The notes below the pieces were generated by a model. That model did not search any database. It saw only the letters and a list, made by a program, of their open reading frames with translations, and was not told the DNA's origin. A DNA stretch of 64,000 nucleotides, from positions 62,001 through 126,000 of IMG/VR virus record IMGVR_UViG_3300022745_000020; one strand, given 5' to 3'. This document shows, piece after piece, positions 36,001 to 45,926 of the stretch; position 1 is the first letter of the stretch, and the number at the start of each line of letters is the position of its first letter. Source of the DNA: a virus. The translations under genes were made by a program, and so were the position numbers.

Positions 36001-37623
36001 ATGAGCAACTTGAATGTCCCCTTTAATATCGGTCTACTCAACCTTGATAAGAACCCTCAGTGGACGAACTCCGTCAAGCCAGTGACCAGTCAAGATGTCT
36101 TCGAGGGCATCACGCGCAATTTCCACCCAGCTGGGCTGTTCTCGACGGAGATCTTTGGCACACCTGGCACTCCCGGGAGGTTTCTCAAGGAGTCATGGAT
36201 CGACACCAAGATCCAGATCTTGCATCCTGCCATCTACAAGACACTGATCTCCCTGAAGGGGCTCTACGAGGGCATCATCACTGGAAAAGCCTACGGCAAG
36301 TGGGATGAGCTGCTGTGTGACTTCGTGGAGTCCGATGCGAGTGAAGGATCTACCGGCTATACGTTTTTTCTCAACCATTTCCGGCTGATCAAGCACATCC
36401 CCAGTGAGAGCCTACAGAGGCAAGAGAAAATCAAGCTCGTCACCTCTCGACAAGACCAGGCTTTGATGAGCAAGATCTATGTCTTGCCTGCTGGATACCG
36501 GGATGTGGAGATCGACGATACGGGTCGAGTCACCAGCGATGAGATCAATGAGCTCTACAACTCACTGTTGAGTGTGGCCAACACCATCCCTGCTTTGGTG
36601 GTCAGAAACGATCTGTCGAACTGTGATCGCCAGCGCGTATCGCTGCAAAACACATTTAACGATCTGTATCAAAAAGCCATCGATATCATCCGAGGCAAGA
36701 ACAACCTCATGATGAGTAAGTGGGCAGGTCGAGCAGTCTTTGACTCCACTCGAAATGTGCTCACAGCCATGAACACCACCATGACGGACTTGGATGATCC
36801 CTATGCACCCAAGCTCAACGATACGATGGTGGGACTGCTGCAGTTCATGAAGACGGCTCGTTTGAAGACGCTGCACTATTTAAAGACAGGCTTTCTCTCT
36901 GAGGTGTTTAGCTCGGCATCGGCTCCTGCTGTCTTGTGTGATATGCGCTCTCTCAAGAGTGTGCATGTGACTGTGAAGTCTCGCACCTATGACAAGTGGA
37001 TGAGCAATGAAGGCTTAGAAAAAGTCATCAACAGCTACCGAGAGTCGTCCATTCGCTCCAACCCCATCACAGTCGAAGGTAAATACTTGGGATTGGTCTA
37101 TAGGGGCGAGGACAGCACCTATCGACTCATCCATGGCGTCGATGACCTACCCGATCCTCAGATGGCCAAGTACTGCACACCGATCACTTACAACGATTTG
37201 TTCTACGTGGCGTGCTATCGCTGGGCAGCTGCAGTACCTCAGATCGTCACGCGCTATCCGATCGCCACAGGGCGCAGCACCTATCCATCGAGCACATACC
37301 TCATGAGCACGATGCGCACAGAAAAGCGCCATGCGCTCGATGCTCAGTTTAATCTCATCGAGGGTGATATCGCCCCACGTTTTCCCATCACGGGTGAGCC
37401 CACCTACGATTCACAATCACCTCACCCATCTCGACTGGAGAATCTAGGCGCTGACCACGACGGTGATACTGGATCATTGATCAGCTTGGTGACTCAAGAG
37501 GCTGTGCAGGAAATCGATGCAGTCATGCATGATAAATCCTTCTATCTGGGACCCGAAGGTAAGATGGTCGCCAACTGTAATACCTCCACGATCAATTATG
37601 TCGTGACCAACTTGACCATGTAA
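36001..37623 (+). CDS. RNA polymerase beta' subunit, N-terminal half (virion-type)
   Basis: 540 residues from ATG 36001 (CAGGAGAG upstream). MMSKWAGRAVFDSTRNVLTA corresponds to the 'LLGKRVDYSGRSVIVVGP' region of beta'. The later ADHDGDTGSL is the active-site loop NADFDGDQM: Asp485, Asp487 and Asp489 bind the catalytic magnesium. The protein ends ~50 residues later, before bridge helix and trigger loop, which must be on another gene outside the window. It sits between the tape-measure giant and beta, the same order as phiKZ gp181-gp180-gp178 as I recall, which points to the polymerase packaged in the virion for early transcription. Confidence 0.9.
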   Translation: MSNLNVPFNIGLLNLDKNPQWTNSVKPVTSQDVFEGITRNFHPAGLFSTEIFGTPGTPGRFLKESWIDTKIQILHPAIYKTLISLKGLYEGIITGKAYGKWDELLCDFVESDASEGSTGYTFFLNHFRLIKHIPSESLQRQEKIKLVTSRQDQALMSKIYVLPAGYRDVEIDDTGRVTSDEINELYNSLLSVANTIPALVVRNDLSNCDRQRVSLQNTFNDLYQKAIDIIRGKNNLMMSKWAGRAVFDSTRNVLTAMNTTMTDLDDPYAPKLNDTMVGLLQFMKTARLKTLHYLKTGFLSEVFSSASAPAVLCDMRSLKSVHVTVKSRTYDKWMSNEGLEKVINSYRESSIRSNPITVEGKYLGLVYRGEDSTYRLIHGVDDLPDPQMAKYCTPITYNDLFYVACYRWAAAVPQIVTRYPIATGRSTYPSSTYLMSTMRTEKRHALDAQFNLIEGDIAPRFPITGEPTYDSQSPHPSRLENLGADHDGDTGSLISLVTQEAVQEIDAVMHDKSFYLGPEGKMVANCNTSTINYVVTNLTM

Positions 37624-37652
37624 ACTCCCTACAGAAGAAGGACCTCTTCACC

Positions 37653-40600
37653 ATGCTCTCACGTCTGGACAACACCCGATTCTATCGTGCGTACGGAATC
37701 TATCGCACCTCCCAGCTCACGCAGCCTCATCTGGCTAACTCGAGCGCATTTGCTCTGCCGTACAACAGCATCTTTCACTACTGCAGCTGGGATGGGATCG
37801 GATACGGCCCCATGGCCGATGACCCCATCTTCACGGGCATCAACAAGCCAGTGTACATCTTCAATATCCACATGCTCAACTCCTACGAGGGAGCTCCTCG
37901 CAGAGTCAGTGTGAACATCCCCGACATGGAAAGAGACCTGAGGGGGAAAAACCGAAGACTGCGCACGCTCAAAGACATCGCATCTTTGAATAACGACACG
38001 CAAACTCTGGTGGTGTACAACTACGACTTTATCCCTCACTGCTATCGATATACGAAGAACTTATACACGCGCTACTCCAAGTGGAGTAACTTGTATACTG
38101 AGATCATCTCTCAGATCGCACGAGTGAGCCACAGCAGTGAGCATCACCAGTTCTTGAAGATCAATATCCCTCAGATCCTGCCGAGTCTGGCTCAGCTCAA
38201 TACAGCGGCTAAGGACACTCCGATCAAATCCTCTATGCTCAAGATCTTCACCGAAGAGAGAGCCTATACACTGCTGGACCTGTGGAAGTGGCTCAGTGCG
38301 GATCGCCACACCAGCATCCTCTCACTGATCCCCAAGGAGAAGTTGCACCTGATCAACTTCATCGTTCAAGACGGCAGCGTCTGGTCGGTGTTGAATCTGG
38401 GGTTCTTGGACTCTGTGCGTGATGATGGGGAGAGTAAAGCTCAGAAGGCTGAAGATGTACCTGGTGCGATCGAGGAGAAAATATCTCCCATCCAGCTGCA
38501 AAAGCGTGTGCTGGTGTACCTCATGCGCATCATGGAATCACGCACCGTCACGGCCAACTTAAGTGATAAGCAAATCACAGAGCTGGAGCAAACTGGCTCC
38601 ATCGGCGATGATCAAGATGACACTCCTGGGTCTGAGGCGAGTGATCCTCAAAGCTCTGCTGCAGTGACAGTAGATGCTCCCAGTGACAGCAATGCCCCCA
38701 TCGATCAGCGCATGATCCTCGATGAGGGAGAGGGTGATGAGGCGATGCTCAAGATGCTCGAAGATGAGCAAATCGATGAGAAGCTCAATCAACTCAATGC
38801 CATCTCTGTCGATGAAAGTGAGGTCTCTGCAGGAGTCACTCTCAAGCACGTACTCTCCCAGAGTGCCCCGACTCCAGAGCAGGGGTTTGCTGTACACCTC
38901 AATCACCTGGCTCAGACGGGCAATATCAGCGCAGCTGAGATGAGCCGCTTTAACAAGCTCAGCCAGCGATATAAGGAGCTGCCCTCACCAGATCCTAAAA
39001 AGACACTGGATCAGTACACCCAGGTCAAGCATGAGGATCTGGCAGTCGATGCCAATACCCCAGTCTTCAAAGACAGCCAGAGTGTGCTGGATAAAAACAT
39101 GCTCAAGGGCAGTCTGGAGAGCTTCGATAGCTCATATAGGCAAAAGGCTCTGAAGCAGCACACAGTGGCTATGGCGCTCGGTGTACAGCACGCTGGCGTG
39201 GCAGTGACCGACTACTCTGTGGAGCGCAATGAGTCCATACTGGGTAAGTATGATTTGCATGTGGTGCGCTTAGCACCTATCCAGGGCTCTCCGAGCACCA
39301 TCTCTTTTCGAGTACCCCACTTAAATGACGACGGGACGTTTACTGCCAATGGAACCGATTACCGACTGCGTAAGCAATTCTCAGATATCCCACTGAGAAA
39401 GATCGGCCCCGATGAGGTGGCGCTCACCAGCTACTACGGCAAGCTCTTTGTGCGCAGAGGTCTGAAGAAATCTCACGATCTCACAGCTTGGCTGCATGAC
39501 GAGATCATGGCCAAGTACTACAGTGAGGATAAGTCCCCCATCGTGGAGATCAAGACCGCGTATACCTTCGACAATCTACCCAAACTACCTCGACTGTATA
39601 CGGCTGCGGCTCACTCATTTCGAGAGATCCTCACCGATAAATACCGACTGATCTTCGATCGCGACAGCCTGATTAAGGAAGTCGATGGTCACACTCTGGG
39701 CGTGGAGACCACTCATGCTGGCATGACGCTGTGTGGGATGAGTCGCACTGAAGTCGTCCTCATGGATGAGTATGGTAATTTGTACACTATCCCTGCGAGT
39801 CATCTGGAGGCTGAGCCTACATTGATTGGCTCTATGCTGAGCTATCTGGGGCTCAGTCAGAGCAGCTGCCCAGTAGAGTATGCTCAGCTGAGCATCTACG
39901 GAAAGGACATCCCCTTGGGGTTTGTGCTGGCGTACTACATGGGACTCAATGGACTGATCGATACTCTGAAGGTCGATGTGAGGAGAGTGCCAGCTGGCAC
40001 TCGAGTCAAACTCGATGAGCTCACCGAGTACGCTGTGGCCTTCAGTGATGAGACGCTGGTCTTTCCCAAGGACAACACTCTGGCCAGTATGGTGCTGGCT
40101 GGATTCAATCTGTACGCTAAAATCTTGAAACTCTATAGCGTCTACTCCTTCGATCAAAAGGCTGTCTACTTGAACATCCTCGAGGCAAACGCCATGAGCG
40201 TGAGGTATGTGCGGGAGATGGATCTGATTGAGCAGATGTTTATCGACCCGATCACTCTCATGAGGCTGAAGGCCCTAAAGCTGCCTCAGACACTCAAGGG
40301 GTTACTGTTTGAGTCGGCTCGGATGCTACTCACTGATCAGCATCCAGATGAGATGGATCTGAACTACATGAACATCAAAGGCTCTGAGCTGATCGCTGGA
40401 GCCGTCTACGCTGAGCTCGTGCAATCCCTGAGGGTACATAACGCCCAATACGGCAAGAGCAATCGCAAGATCGAGATGAATCCTCACGCCGTATGGACTC
40501 GCATCGTCGATGACCCCGTCAAGATGCAAGAGTCACAGATCAACCCCCTGATGGAATTAAAGAGCATCGAAGCTGTGACGTTCTCAGGCACTGGTGGGCG

Positions 40601-41954
40601 CAATCGCCGATCGATGACCAAGGACACTCGCATCATGCACCCCTCTCATCAGGGGGTGATCTCAGAGGCCACAGTCGATAGCTCCGATACTGGCATCAAC
40701 GTCTTTTTGTCACCCAATGCAAAATTCAAAAATGCATTGGGTATGATTGATAAGTACGATTATAACAAAGACGGCATGCCCTCTACGCTGTCGAGCAGTG
40801 CACTGGTGTGTGCAGCCAGCACCAACGACGATATGCGTCGAGTGGCATTCATCTCGATTCAGCAGGCTCATTCAGTGGCCTGTGCGGGCTATCACCAGTC
40901 GACTGTGCGCACGGGTTATGAGGAGATCGTGCCTCAGCGCACAGGCTCGATGTATGCCATCACGGCTAAGAAGCCAGGTCGTGTCACCGATATCAATGAG
41001 CACGGAGTCATCGTCACCTACGACGATGGTGAAATACTTGGCTATGAAACAGGTATTCGCTGTGGAAAGGCCGCTGGTTTGGTTATCCCACACCGCATCG
41101 TCTGTCCATTGAAGAAGGGCGATAAGCTGGAGGTGGGAGACCCCATCATCTACAACAGTGGGTTTTTTGAGCCTGACTTCTTCAATCCTAAAAAGATCGT
41201 CTGGAAGAACTCGATGGATGCGACCACAGTGCTGTGGGAGTCGGTGGACACTCACGATGACGCCTCATCCATCTCAGTGGAGTTTTCCAAGCGCATGCGC
41301 ACCACGGTTGCTAAGGTCAAGACAGTGGTCGTACCTTTTGACACAGTGGTCTCACGATTGATTTCAGTGGGCAAAGAGGTGGAGTTTGGCACGAGTGTGT
41401 GCGTGCTGCAAGACAGCGTCAGTGCCGCCTCGGGGGCGTTTGATGAGACGACTCTGGACTCCCTATCGGAGTTATCTACTCAGTCTCCTAAAGCAGGTGT
41501 CAAGGGCACAGTGGTCAATGTCGAGATCTACTACCACGGTGACTTAGACGATATGAGTGACTCGCTGAAGTCACTGGCCAGGGCCAGCGATAAACGACTA
41601 GCAGATAAGGCCAAGGCACTGGGTAAATCCATCTATACCGGACAAGTCGATTCTGGTTTTCGCATCGATGGAGATCCATTGGCGCTCGATCATGCGGCCA
41701 TACAGATCACCATCACTCAAGACGTCGGTATGGGTGTGGGCGATAAGGGCGTCTTCGGCGCTCAGCTCAAGAGCGTGATCTCCGCGACCATGAGCCAGCC
41801 CATGACGACCAAGTCCGGTCGTCAAATCGACGCCATCTTTGGATACAAGAGCATCGATGATCGCATCGTCTTTAGCCCATACATCCTAGGCTCTACATCG
41901 ATGGTGCTAGAGGCCTTGGCTGAGAAGATGGTGCAGGAATATTACTCGTCTTGA
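37653..41954 (+). CDS. RNA polymerase beta subunit, large N-terminal part (virion-type)
   Basis: 1433 residues, 29 bases after beta' N, with an AAGGA site. From ~962, QINPLMELKSIEAV, GGRNRRSMTKDTRIMHPSHQG and SSDTGINVFLSP match the 'NPLSEITHKRRISALGPGG...[22 protein letters not shown]' core. GVGDKGVFGAQLKS near 1362 matches 'GRHGNKGVISKI', with Lys1365 in the active centre. GRQIDAIFGYKSIDDR and SPYILGSTSM align with the 'VDIVLNPLGVPSRM' end. The beta C-terminus is missing and is supplied by the gene at 19766. Residues ~310-395 are an acidic low-complexity insert. Lobes and sigma contacts are not evident, so promoter recognition is presumably sigma-independent, as in phiKZ. Confidence 0.9.
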   Translation: MLSRLDNTRFYRAYGIYRTSQLTQPHLANSSAFALPYNSIFHYCSWDGIGYGPMADDPIFTGINKPVYIFNIHMLNSYEGAPRRVSVNIPDMERDLRGKNRRLRTLKDIASLNNDTQTLVVYNYDFIPHCYRYTKNLYTRYSKWSNLYTEIISQIARVSHSSEHHQFLKINIPQILPSLAQLNTAAKDTPIKSSMLKIFTEERAYTLLDLWKWLSADRHTSILSLIPKEKLHLINFIVQDGSVWSVLNLGFLDSVRDDGESKAQKAEDVPGAIEEKISPIQLQKRVLVYLMRIMESRTVTANLSDKQITELEQTGSIGDDQDDTPGSEASDPQSSAAVTVDAPSDSNAPIDQRMILDEGEGDEAMLKMLEDEQIDEKLNQLNAISVDESEVSAGVTLKHVLSQSAPTPEQGFAVHLNHLAQTGNISAAEMSRFNKLSQRYKELPSPDPKKTLDQYTQVKHEDLAVDANTPVFKDSQSVLDKNMLKGSLESFDSSYRQKALKQHTVAMALGVQHAGVAVTDYSVERNESILGKYDLHVVRLAPIQGSPSTISFRVPHLNDDGTFTANGTDYRLRKQFSDIPLRKIGPDEVALTSYYGKLFVRRGLKKSHDLTAWLHDEIMAKYYSEDKSPIVEIKTAYTFDNLPKLPRLYTAAAHSFREILTDKYRLIFDRDSLIKEVDGHTLGVETTHAGMTLCGMSRTEVVLMDEYGNLYTIPASHLEAEPTLIGSMLSYLGLSQSSCPVEYAQLSIYGKDIPLGFVLAYYMGLNGLIDTLKVDVRRVPAGTRVKLDELTEYAVAFSDETLVFPKDNTLASMVLAGFNLYAKILKLYSVYSFDQKAVYLNILEANAMSVRYVREMDLIEQMFIDPITLMRLKALKLPQTLKGLLFESARMLLTDQHPDEMDLNYMNIKGSELIAGAVYAELVQSLRVHNAQYGKSNRKIEMNPHAVWTRIVDDPVKMQESQINPLMELKSIEAVTFSGTGGRNRRSMTKDTRIMHPSHQGVISEATVDSSDTGINVFLSPNAKFKNALGMIDKYDYNKDGMPSTLSSSALVCAASTNDDMRRVAFISIQQAHSVACAGYHQSTVRTGYEEIVPQRTGSMYAITAKKPGRVTDINEHGVIVTYDDGEILGYETGIRCGKAAGLVIPHRIVCPLKKGDKLEVGDPIIYNSGFFEPDFFNPKKIVWKNSMDATTVLWESVDTHDDASSISVEFSKRMRTTVAKVKTVVVPFDTVVSRLISVGKEVEFGTSVCVLQDSVSAASGAFDETTLDSLSELSTQSPKAGVKGTVVNVEIYYHGDLDDMSDSLKSLARASDKRLADKAKALGKSIYTGQVDSGFRIDGDPLALDHAAIQITITQDVGMGVGDKGVFGAQLKSVISATMSQPMTTKSGRQIDAIFGYKSIDDRIVFSPYILGSTSMVLEALAEKMVQEYYSS

Positions 41955-41970
41955 TCCATGTATGTGGCAG

Positions 41971-42000
41971 GGATGCGGCTGGTGATGTGGAGCCGCATCC
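41971..42000 (+). terminator. Hairpin after RNAP beta
   Basis: 10-bp perfect stem (41971-41980 with 41991-42000), 10-base loop, followed by TTT, 16 bases after the beta stop. Confidence 0.65.
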
Positions 42001-42069
42001 TTTGACCACTGACTCACTCATGAGTAAATTCTCTATAGTTTTGACACACAAGAAAGGTTCTTTTGTAAC

Positions 42070-42276
42070 ATGAGCACTCCCATCGACAAGACCAGTGCAG
42101 TGGTGGCCGCAGTGGCCATCTCACTGGCACAAGAAATCATCGAACAGACCAGCGATGAGAATTTCTCCGATATGCTCCAGGGTAATGTCATCACTGGGGC
42201 GATACTGGCTCAGATGGTGGCCACCTCTGCTGCTCAGCGTCTGAGCAGCAGCACCAAGCTCAATCAAGGGGCGTGA
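42070..42276 (+). CDS. Small hypothetical protein
   Basis: 68 residues, mostly one or two Ala-rich helices, not recognised. It ends one base before the 475-residue gene, so the two are co-translated and may work together. An AGAAAGG site lies upstream. Confidence 0.55.
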   Translation: MSTPIDKTSAVVAAVAISLAQEIIEQTSDENFSDMLQGNVITGAILAQMVATSAAQRLSSSTKLNQGA

Positions 42277-42277
42277 T

Positions 42278-43705
42278 ATGATCAGCTACAACGCGGCCAA
42301 AGAAGCCTACACCTTGGCCAGTGAAGCCGCTGCCAAGGGCCTGAAGCTCTCAGCTCAGAATGGCTCAGTCGTGGCCATCCTGGCCAATAAGCTCTATGGG
42401 GGACTGAGCGTCCTCGAAGAAAAGCAAGACCTCACACCCGAGTATATCGCCTCGCTGGCTCAAAACGTGCAAGGTGGCACCTCTAACGAGACGTTCATCC
42501 AAGTGCTCGATAAGACCGCGACGAGTGTGGCCAAGGCCGTGCAATCACATCTGTCATATGCGCGCAATGTGGTCATGCCTGTGATCTCTGACTTGGTGGT
42601 GGCTCTGGAGCTCGTGCAAAAAGAACTCATGCAAGAGGCCAGCCGCGATCTCAAGATCGTGGTGCAATCCATCCCAGCTCCGCTGAAAGCTGCCAGTCTG
42701 CGAGAGCACCTGCAGAGCTATCGAGACGCCCGTGTCTATGATCGCAAGAGTCTGCGGGGCTCGGCTCGGGAGGCTGGTGATCTGCGTGAGACCGTGCGAG
42801 AGGCCATCCCGGGTCTGGAAGAAGAACTCACCGCCTGGGTCAACACCCTCGATGATGCGTTTATCTCTTCGGTGTGGAGTGAGCGATTCATGGCCAGTGG
42901 CAACTGGACTGGTTATGAGCGCACGCTCGACTATGATCTGCTGGTGTATATCCTGGCCGGGCGAGTGGTGGATAACCCCAGTGAAGGCTCTGAAGTCTCC
43001 CTGTCTCAGTGGAACACCACTGCTAACGAGATCCACGTCGAAGCCGGACGCAATCTGTGTGCGGCATTGGCTCGCTACGATGCGGCTGTGCAGCTCGGCG
43101 ATATGATCGTCGACTACAGCGATGACTCCATCACGGTCAATGAGCCGCTATACAAGCGCTGGATCGATGAAGGTGGGGACAACGCCTCAATCATGGGCGC
43201 TACGGTTCAAGCCCGTGTGCCTACGAGCATCCACGTCATCGCTGAGAACCGCGTCAAGTACGCCACCGATTGGGCTCGTCACTTATCTATGCGTGCGAGC
43301 ACTGTAGCCACTCGACGCTTCATGATGCTGCGTGATCGTCTGAGTCTGCTGGTGCACACTGAAGTGCGCGATCACTACAAGCAGATCTATGCGGCTTGGA
43401 ATCCAGATGAGAACACGTATATCAAACTCGAGCCCTATGTGCGCTTTCAAGCGCTGCTCAAGGAGAAGGTGCAGACTCTGAAGTCTGTGGACTTCGATGA
43501 CTTGTGGAAGCTCTCTCGCGATGTACTGTGCGATACGGTGTTTTACTTCACCGATGCAAAGTCCATCCTGGAGTATCGTGAGCATGCATTTGCGCTCAAC
43601 CGAGACTTGAGCAGCGATGATGCCGATCTGCTGGCTCGCATCGAGTACGTGGTGGACTACGTCTTCGATCAAGTCAACGTGGTCGATGCATATTCGACTC
43701 GGTAA
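42278..43705 (+). CDS. Hypothetical helical protein, possibly structural
   Basis: 475 residues, largely alpha-helical, without catalytic motifs I recognise. It was checked for a beta' C-terminal half (bridge helix, trigger loop) because it follows the polymerase genes; none is visible. The segment 'SEVSLSQWNTTANEIHVEAG' and a following repeat-poor helical body suggest a virion or capsid-internal protein. Codon use is like its neighbours. Confidence 0.55.
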   Translation: MISYNAAKEAYTLASEAAAKGLKLSAQNGSVVAILANKLYGGLSVLEEKQDLTPEYIASLAQNVQGGTSNETFIQVLDKTATSVAKAVQSHLSYARNVVMPVISDLVVALELVQKELMQEASRDLKIVVQSIPAPLKAASLREHLQSYRDARVYDRKSLRGSAREAGDLRETVREAIPGLEEELTAWVNTLDDAFISSVWSERFMASGNWTGYERTLDYDLLVYILAGRVVDNPSEGSEVSLSQWNTTANEIHVEAGRNLCAALARYDAAVQLGDMIVDYSDDSITVNEPLYKRWIDEGGDNASIMGATVQARVPTSIHVIAENRVKYATDWARHLSMRASTVATRRFMMLRDRLSLLVHTEVRDHYKQIYAAWNPDENTYIKLEPYVRFQALLKEKVQTLKSVDFDDLWKLSRDVLCDTVFYFTDAKSILEYREHAFALNRDLSSDDADLLARIEYVVDYVFDQVNVVDAYSTR

Positions 43706-43721
43706 AGACAGCATATAGTGC

Positions 43722-43758
43722 CCCGATGCATACAGCAGTGACCGCTGTATGCATCGGG
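43722..43758 (+). terminator. Perfect 15-bp hairpin
   Basis: 43722-43736 pairs exactly with 43744-43758 around a 7-base loop, after the 475-residue gene. Confidence 0.7.
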
Positions 43759-43812
43759 CATGTATGCCGGTGTCTATAGAGATACACAGCCAAGTGTAGG
43801 AGAGAAAAATAG

Positions 43813-44544
43813 ATGTCCATACAATCACTCAAATGGATCCGAGATCCTGAACGTGTGAGGGCCACACGAGTCAGGCTCGAAGACGGCAGTGTCATCACCA
43901 AGACAGGATGCAAGATCATCTTGCCTGCCAGGTACGAGGAAAAGGGGCTGATCGTCATCGGCACAAACACCTCCATCGTGGGTCTGTTTGCCATGGTGCT
44001 CGACGATGGTGCTTATGCCGTCAGTATGATCAACGCCATGATCAACATCGATCCAGTCTCACACCGTAAAATCAAAATTGGTGTAGAAGACTACTATGAA
44101 TTCACCTTCAACAAAGGCGGTACTCTATATAAGAACACCACACTGGTGAAGTCTGCTAACGTGGTCTATCAGTTGTATGTGGAGTTGCTCAGTGGGGGAA
44201 AGATCCCTTTCTATCTGGGCTATGAGGACATGGCTAGACTCTTTGATACCGCTAAGAAACACGCTGGCAGTGTGGTGGGCACCAATAGAGAAGTCACTGA
44301 GTTGATCGTATCGCTGATGGCTAGGCGCAAAGATGACCTGACCAAATACTACCGAGAGGGGATTAAATCTCGCAGTGAACTGGTGAGTAACCCCCCTACA
44401 TTTGTGGCACTGAGAAACGTATCGTTTACTCCGAGCAACACCACCGATAGACTGGGTGGGTCGTATTTTGAAGTGGGTATGGTGGCTGCATTGAACAACC
44501 CCACTGAGAGACCTGAGCGCATCGAGACGATACTGCGTAGGTGA
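43813..44544 (+). CDS. Hypothetical protein, probably conserved in this phage group
   Basis: 243 residues, not assigned. Beta-rich N-terminus (TRVRLEDGSVITKTGCKIIL) and a C-terminal segment PPTFVALRNVSFTPSNTTDRL followed by GGSYFEVGM and PERIETILR, which looks like a structured, conserved motif. Located after the RNAP/unknown block and ended by a hairpin. It could be a virion or assembly protein; no enzyme signature was found. AGGAGAG precedes the start. Confidence 0.55.
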   Translation: MSIQSLKWIRDPERVRATRVRLEDGSVITKTGCKIILPARYEEKGLIVIGTNTSIVGLFAMVLDDGAYAVSMINAMINIDPVSHRKIKIGVEDYYEFTFNKGGTLYKNTTLVKSANVVYQLYVELLSGGKIPFYLGYEDMARLFDTAKKHAGSVVGTNREVTELIVSLMARRKDDLTKYYREGIKSRSELVSNPPTFVALRNVSFTPSNTTDRLGGSYFEVGMVAALNNPTERPERIETILRR

Positions 44545-44558
44545 CGATGTTGTGATAT

Positions 44559-44607
44559 ATACACTCCCTCTACTGGTGCACTGAATGCACCAGTAGAGGG
44601 AGTGTAT
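44559..44607 (+). terminator. Perfect 22-bp hairpin
   Basis: 44559-44580 pairs exactly with 44586-44607 around a 5-base loop. Separates the structural block from the early-type gene region. Confidence 0.75.
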
Positions 44608-44614
44608 GTCTACT

Positions 44615-44640
44615 GCATAAATTTATGACCCTATATTATC
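44615..44640 (+). promoter_or_regulatory. Early-type promoter motif, copy 2
   Basis: GCATAAATTTATGACC, one base, then TATATTAT (44632-44639), 58 bases before the ATG at 44698. Directly follows a terminator hairpin, so it opens a new transcription unit. Confidence 0.7.
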
Positions 44641-44697
44641 ACATGGAGTTCCCATTACTAAACACCCCCCTTCAACCTCACACAGGAGAATCTCATC

Positions 44698-45270
44698 ATG
44701 GCTTTCACTAAACTGTCCCCCTCACGCATCGCAGCACTTAACATCAAAGGCTTGACGTCTGATGTACCGATGGAGTGCCACGATGTCTGCAAGCTGATTG
44801 CGCACACCGAGCTTAACGCACTACTTTTTAGTGCGCTGCAATATCGCCCTTTGATGAAATCTGGAGTTCAGTTCCATAAGGAGATAGTGGAGCACATTCT
44901 CGGATTGGCTTTTAAAATCATCCACTCACCGGGGCTTTATGTCGATCAAGCTGTGATGAGTTACTCAAAACTCTTCTATGAGTCGGCTGTAGAGCTATCT
45001 TCTCGTAAAATCAACTTTGCTGAGTTTTACGAGATTATGAAAAAACTCAGTGTGATGTACATCGAGCAGCTTGGTGCAATGGAGGTGCAATATCTGGAGA
45101 TGTGCGGGTGTATCTACAGAGGTGCTGTCGACGTCGCGGCGCTTCAGGTGGATCAGTTCATTCGAGCCGCGATCGATCGTGCTCATGAAAACAAGGCAGC
45201 CATCAGCGCCATATCGGGCGAGATTGTGGTCTTTAAAGCTCAAGTGATCCAGTGGTTAGCCGATTGCTGA
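44698..45270 (+). CDS. Hypothetical helical protein, first of an early-type unit
   Basis: 190 residues, all-helical, not recognised. Strong site (CACAGGAGAATCTCATC) before the ATG. Helical-hairpin layout resembles the smaller proteins at 48266-49877, but I see no convincing sequence match. Confidence 0.6.
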   Translation: MAFTKLSPSRIAALNIKGLTSDVPMECHDVCKLIAHTELNALLFSALQYRPLMKSGVQFHKEIVEHILGLAFKIIHSPGLYVDQAVMSYSKLFYESAVELSSRKINFAEFYEIMKKLSVMYIEQLGAMEVQYLEMCGCIYRGAVDVAALQVDQFIRAAIDRAHENKAAISAISGEIVVFKAQVIQWLADC

Positions 45271-45308
45271 ACGGATATACCCCATACACCAATCCACAGG
45301 AGACAGAG

Positions 45309-45890
45309 ATGTTTCTTATTCCCACATCGGTAGTGCATAACTACCTCTTCGATAACGGATACCATCACGAGCTATCGGAGTTAATTGCAAGGGCTAAGCT
45401 CAAGCCCGATACCCAAGTGCATCTCAGGGAGTTAAACAGATACCTCAGCACCGAGGTGATGTTGGAGTTGGCATCATTTATTCCTGAGTCCGATAAACTC
45501 TGGAATAAGTTCTTCCACGGACTTATCCAATATGTGACTCATACCGTGTTCGAGCTCAAGCACGATGAGTTCTGCGCCTGGTGGCTCGCCAGTATAACCA
45601 TGACTGAGTATGGCTCCACCTACTCAGCGGGTAAGTATTTATCTCAAGTGATCCCCCTGACAGAAGGGGAGATCAACCCTCACAATTACGCTCACATCTA
45701 CGAGCTTTTGAAATTGGAGCTGCTGCACTATAGCATAGTTCCAGGTCCTGTCAAAAAGATCGATCATCGACAGGACCTGGAAGTCCTCAGTGTGAAGATG
45801 TTCAAGAAGATCTTCAGGATCGATCGCACTCGATCGATCCTTCGGGTGATCCATCACAAGACGCTCACACTCACCATCGGCTCTATCTGA
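45309..45890 (+). CDS. Hypothetical protein
   Basis: 193 residues from ATG 45309, which follows CAGGAGAC; an earlier in-frame start at 45252 overlaps the previous gene and has no site. Helical, not recognised. An inverted repeat inside the gene (about 45745-45782, around the PVKKIDHRQD codons) would fold the mRNA but is coding. Same unit as the gene at 44698. Confidence 0.55.
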   Translation: MFLIPTSVVHNYLFDNGYHHELSELIARAKLKPDTQVHLRELNRYLSTEVMLELASFIPESDKLWNKFFHGLIQYVTHTVFELKHDEFCAWWLASITMTEYGSTYSAGKYLSQVIPLTEGEINPHNYAHIYELLKLELLHYSIVPGPVKKIDHRQDLEVLSVKMFKKIFRIDRTRSILRVIHHKTLTLTIGSI

Positions 45891-45926
45891 GCCTAACTCC
45901 CACAAACTGTGAAAAGGAACCCTACC

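Noticed and set aside
42278-43705. 475-residue protein as the missing beta' C-terminal half
   Set aside because: Position after beta is tempting, but no bridge helix, trigger loop or Zn-site pattern is visible.
45745-45782. Inverted repeat as a terminator
   Set aside because: It lies inside the coding frame of the gene at 45309-45890 and has no T-run; probably incidental or only an mRNA structure.
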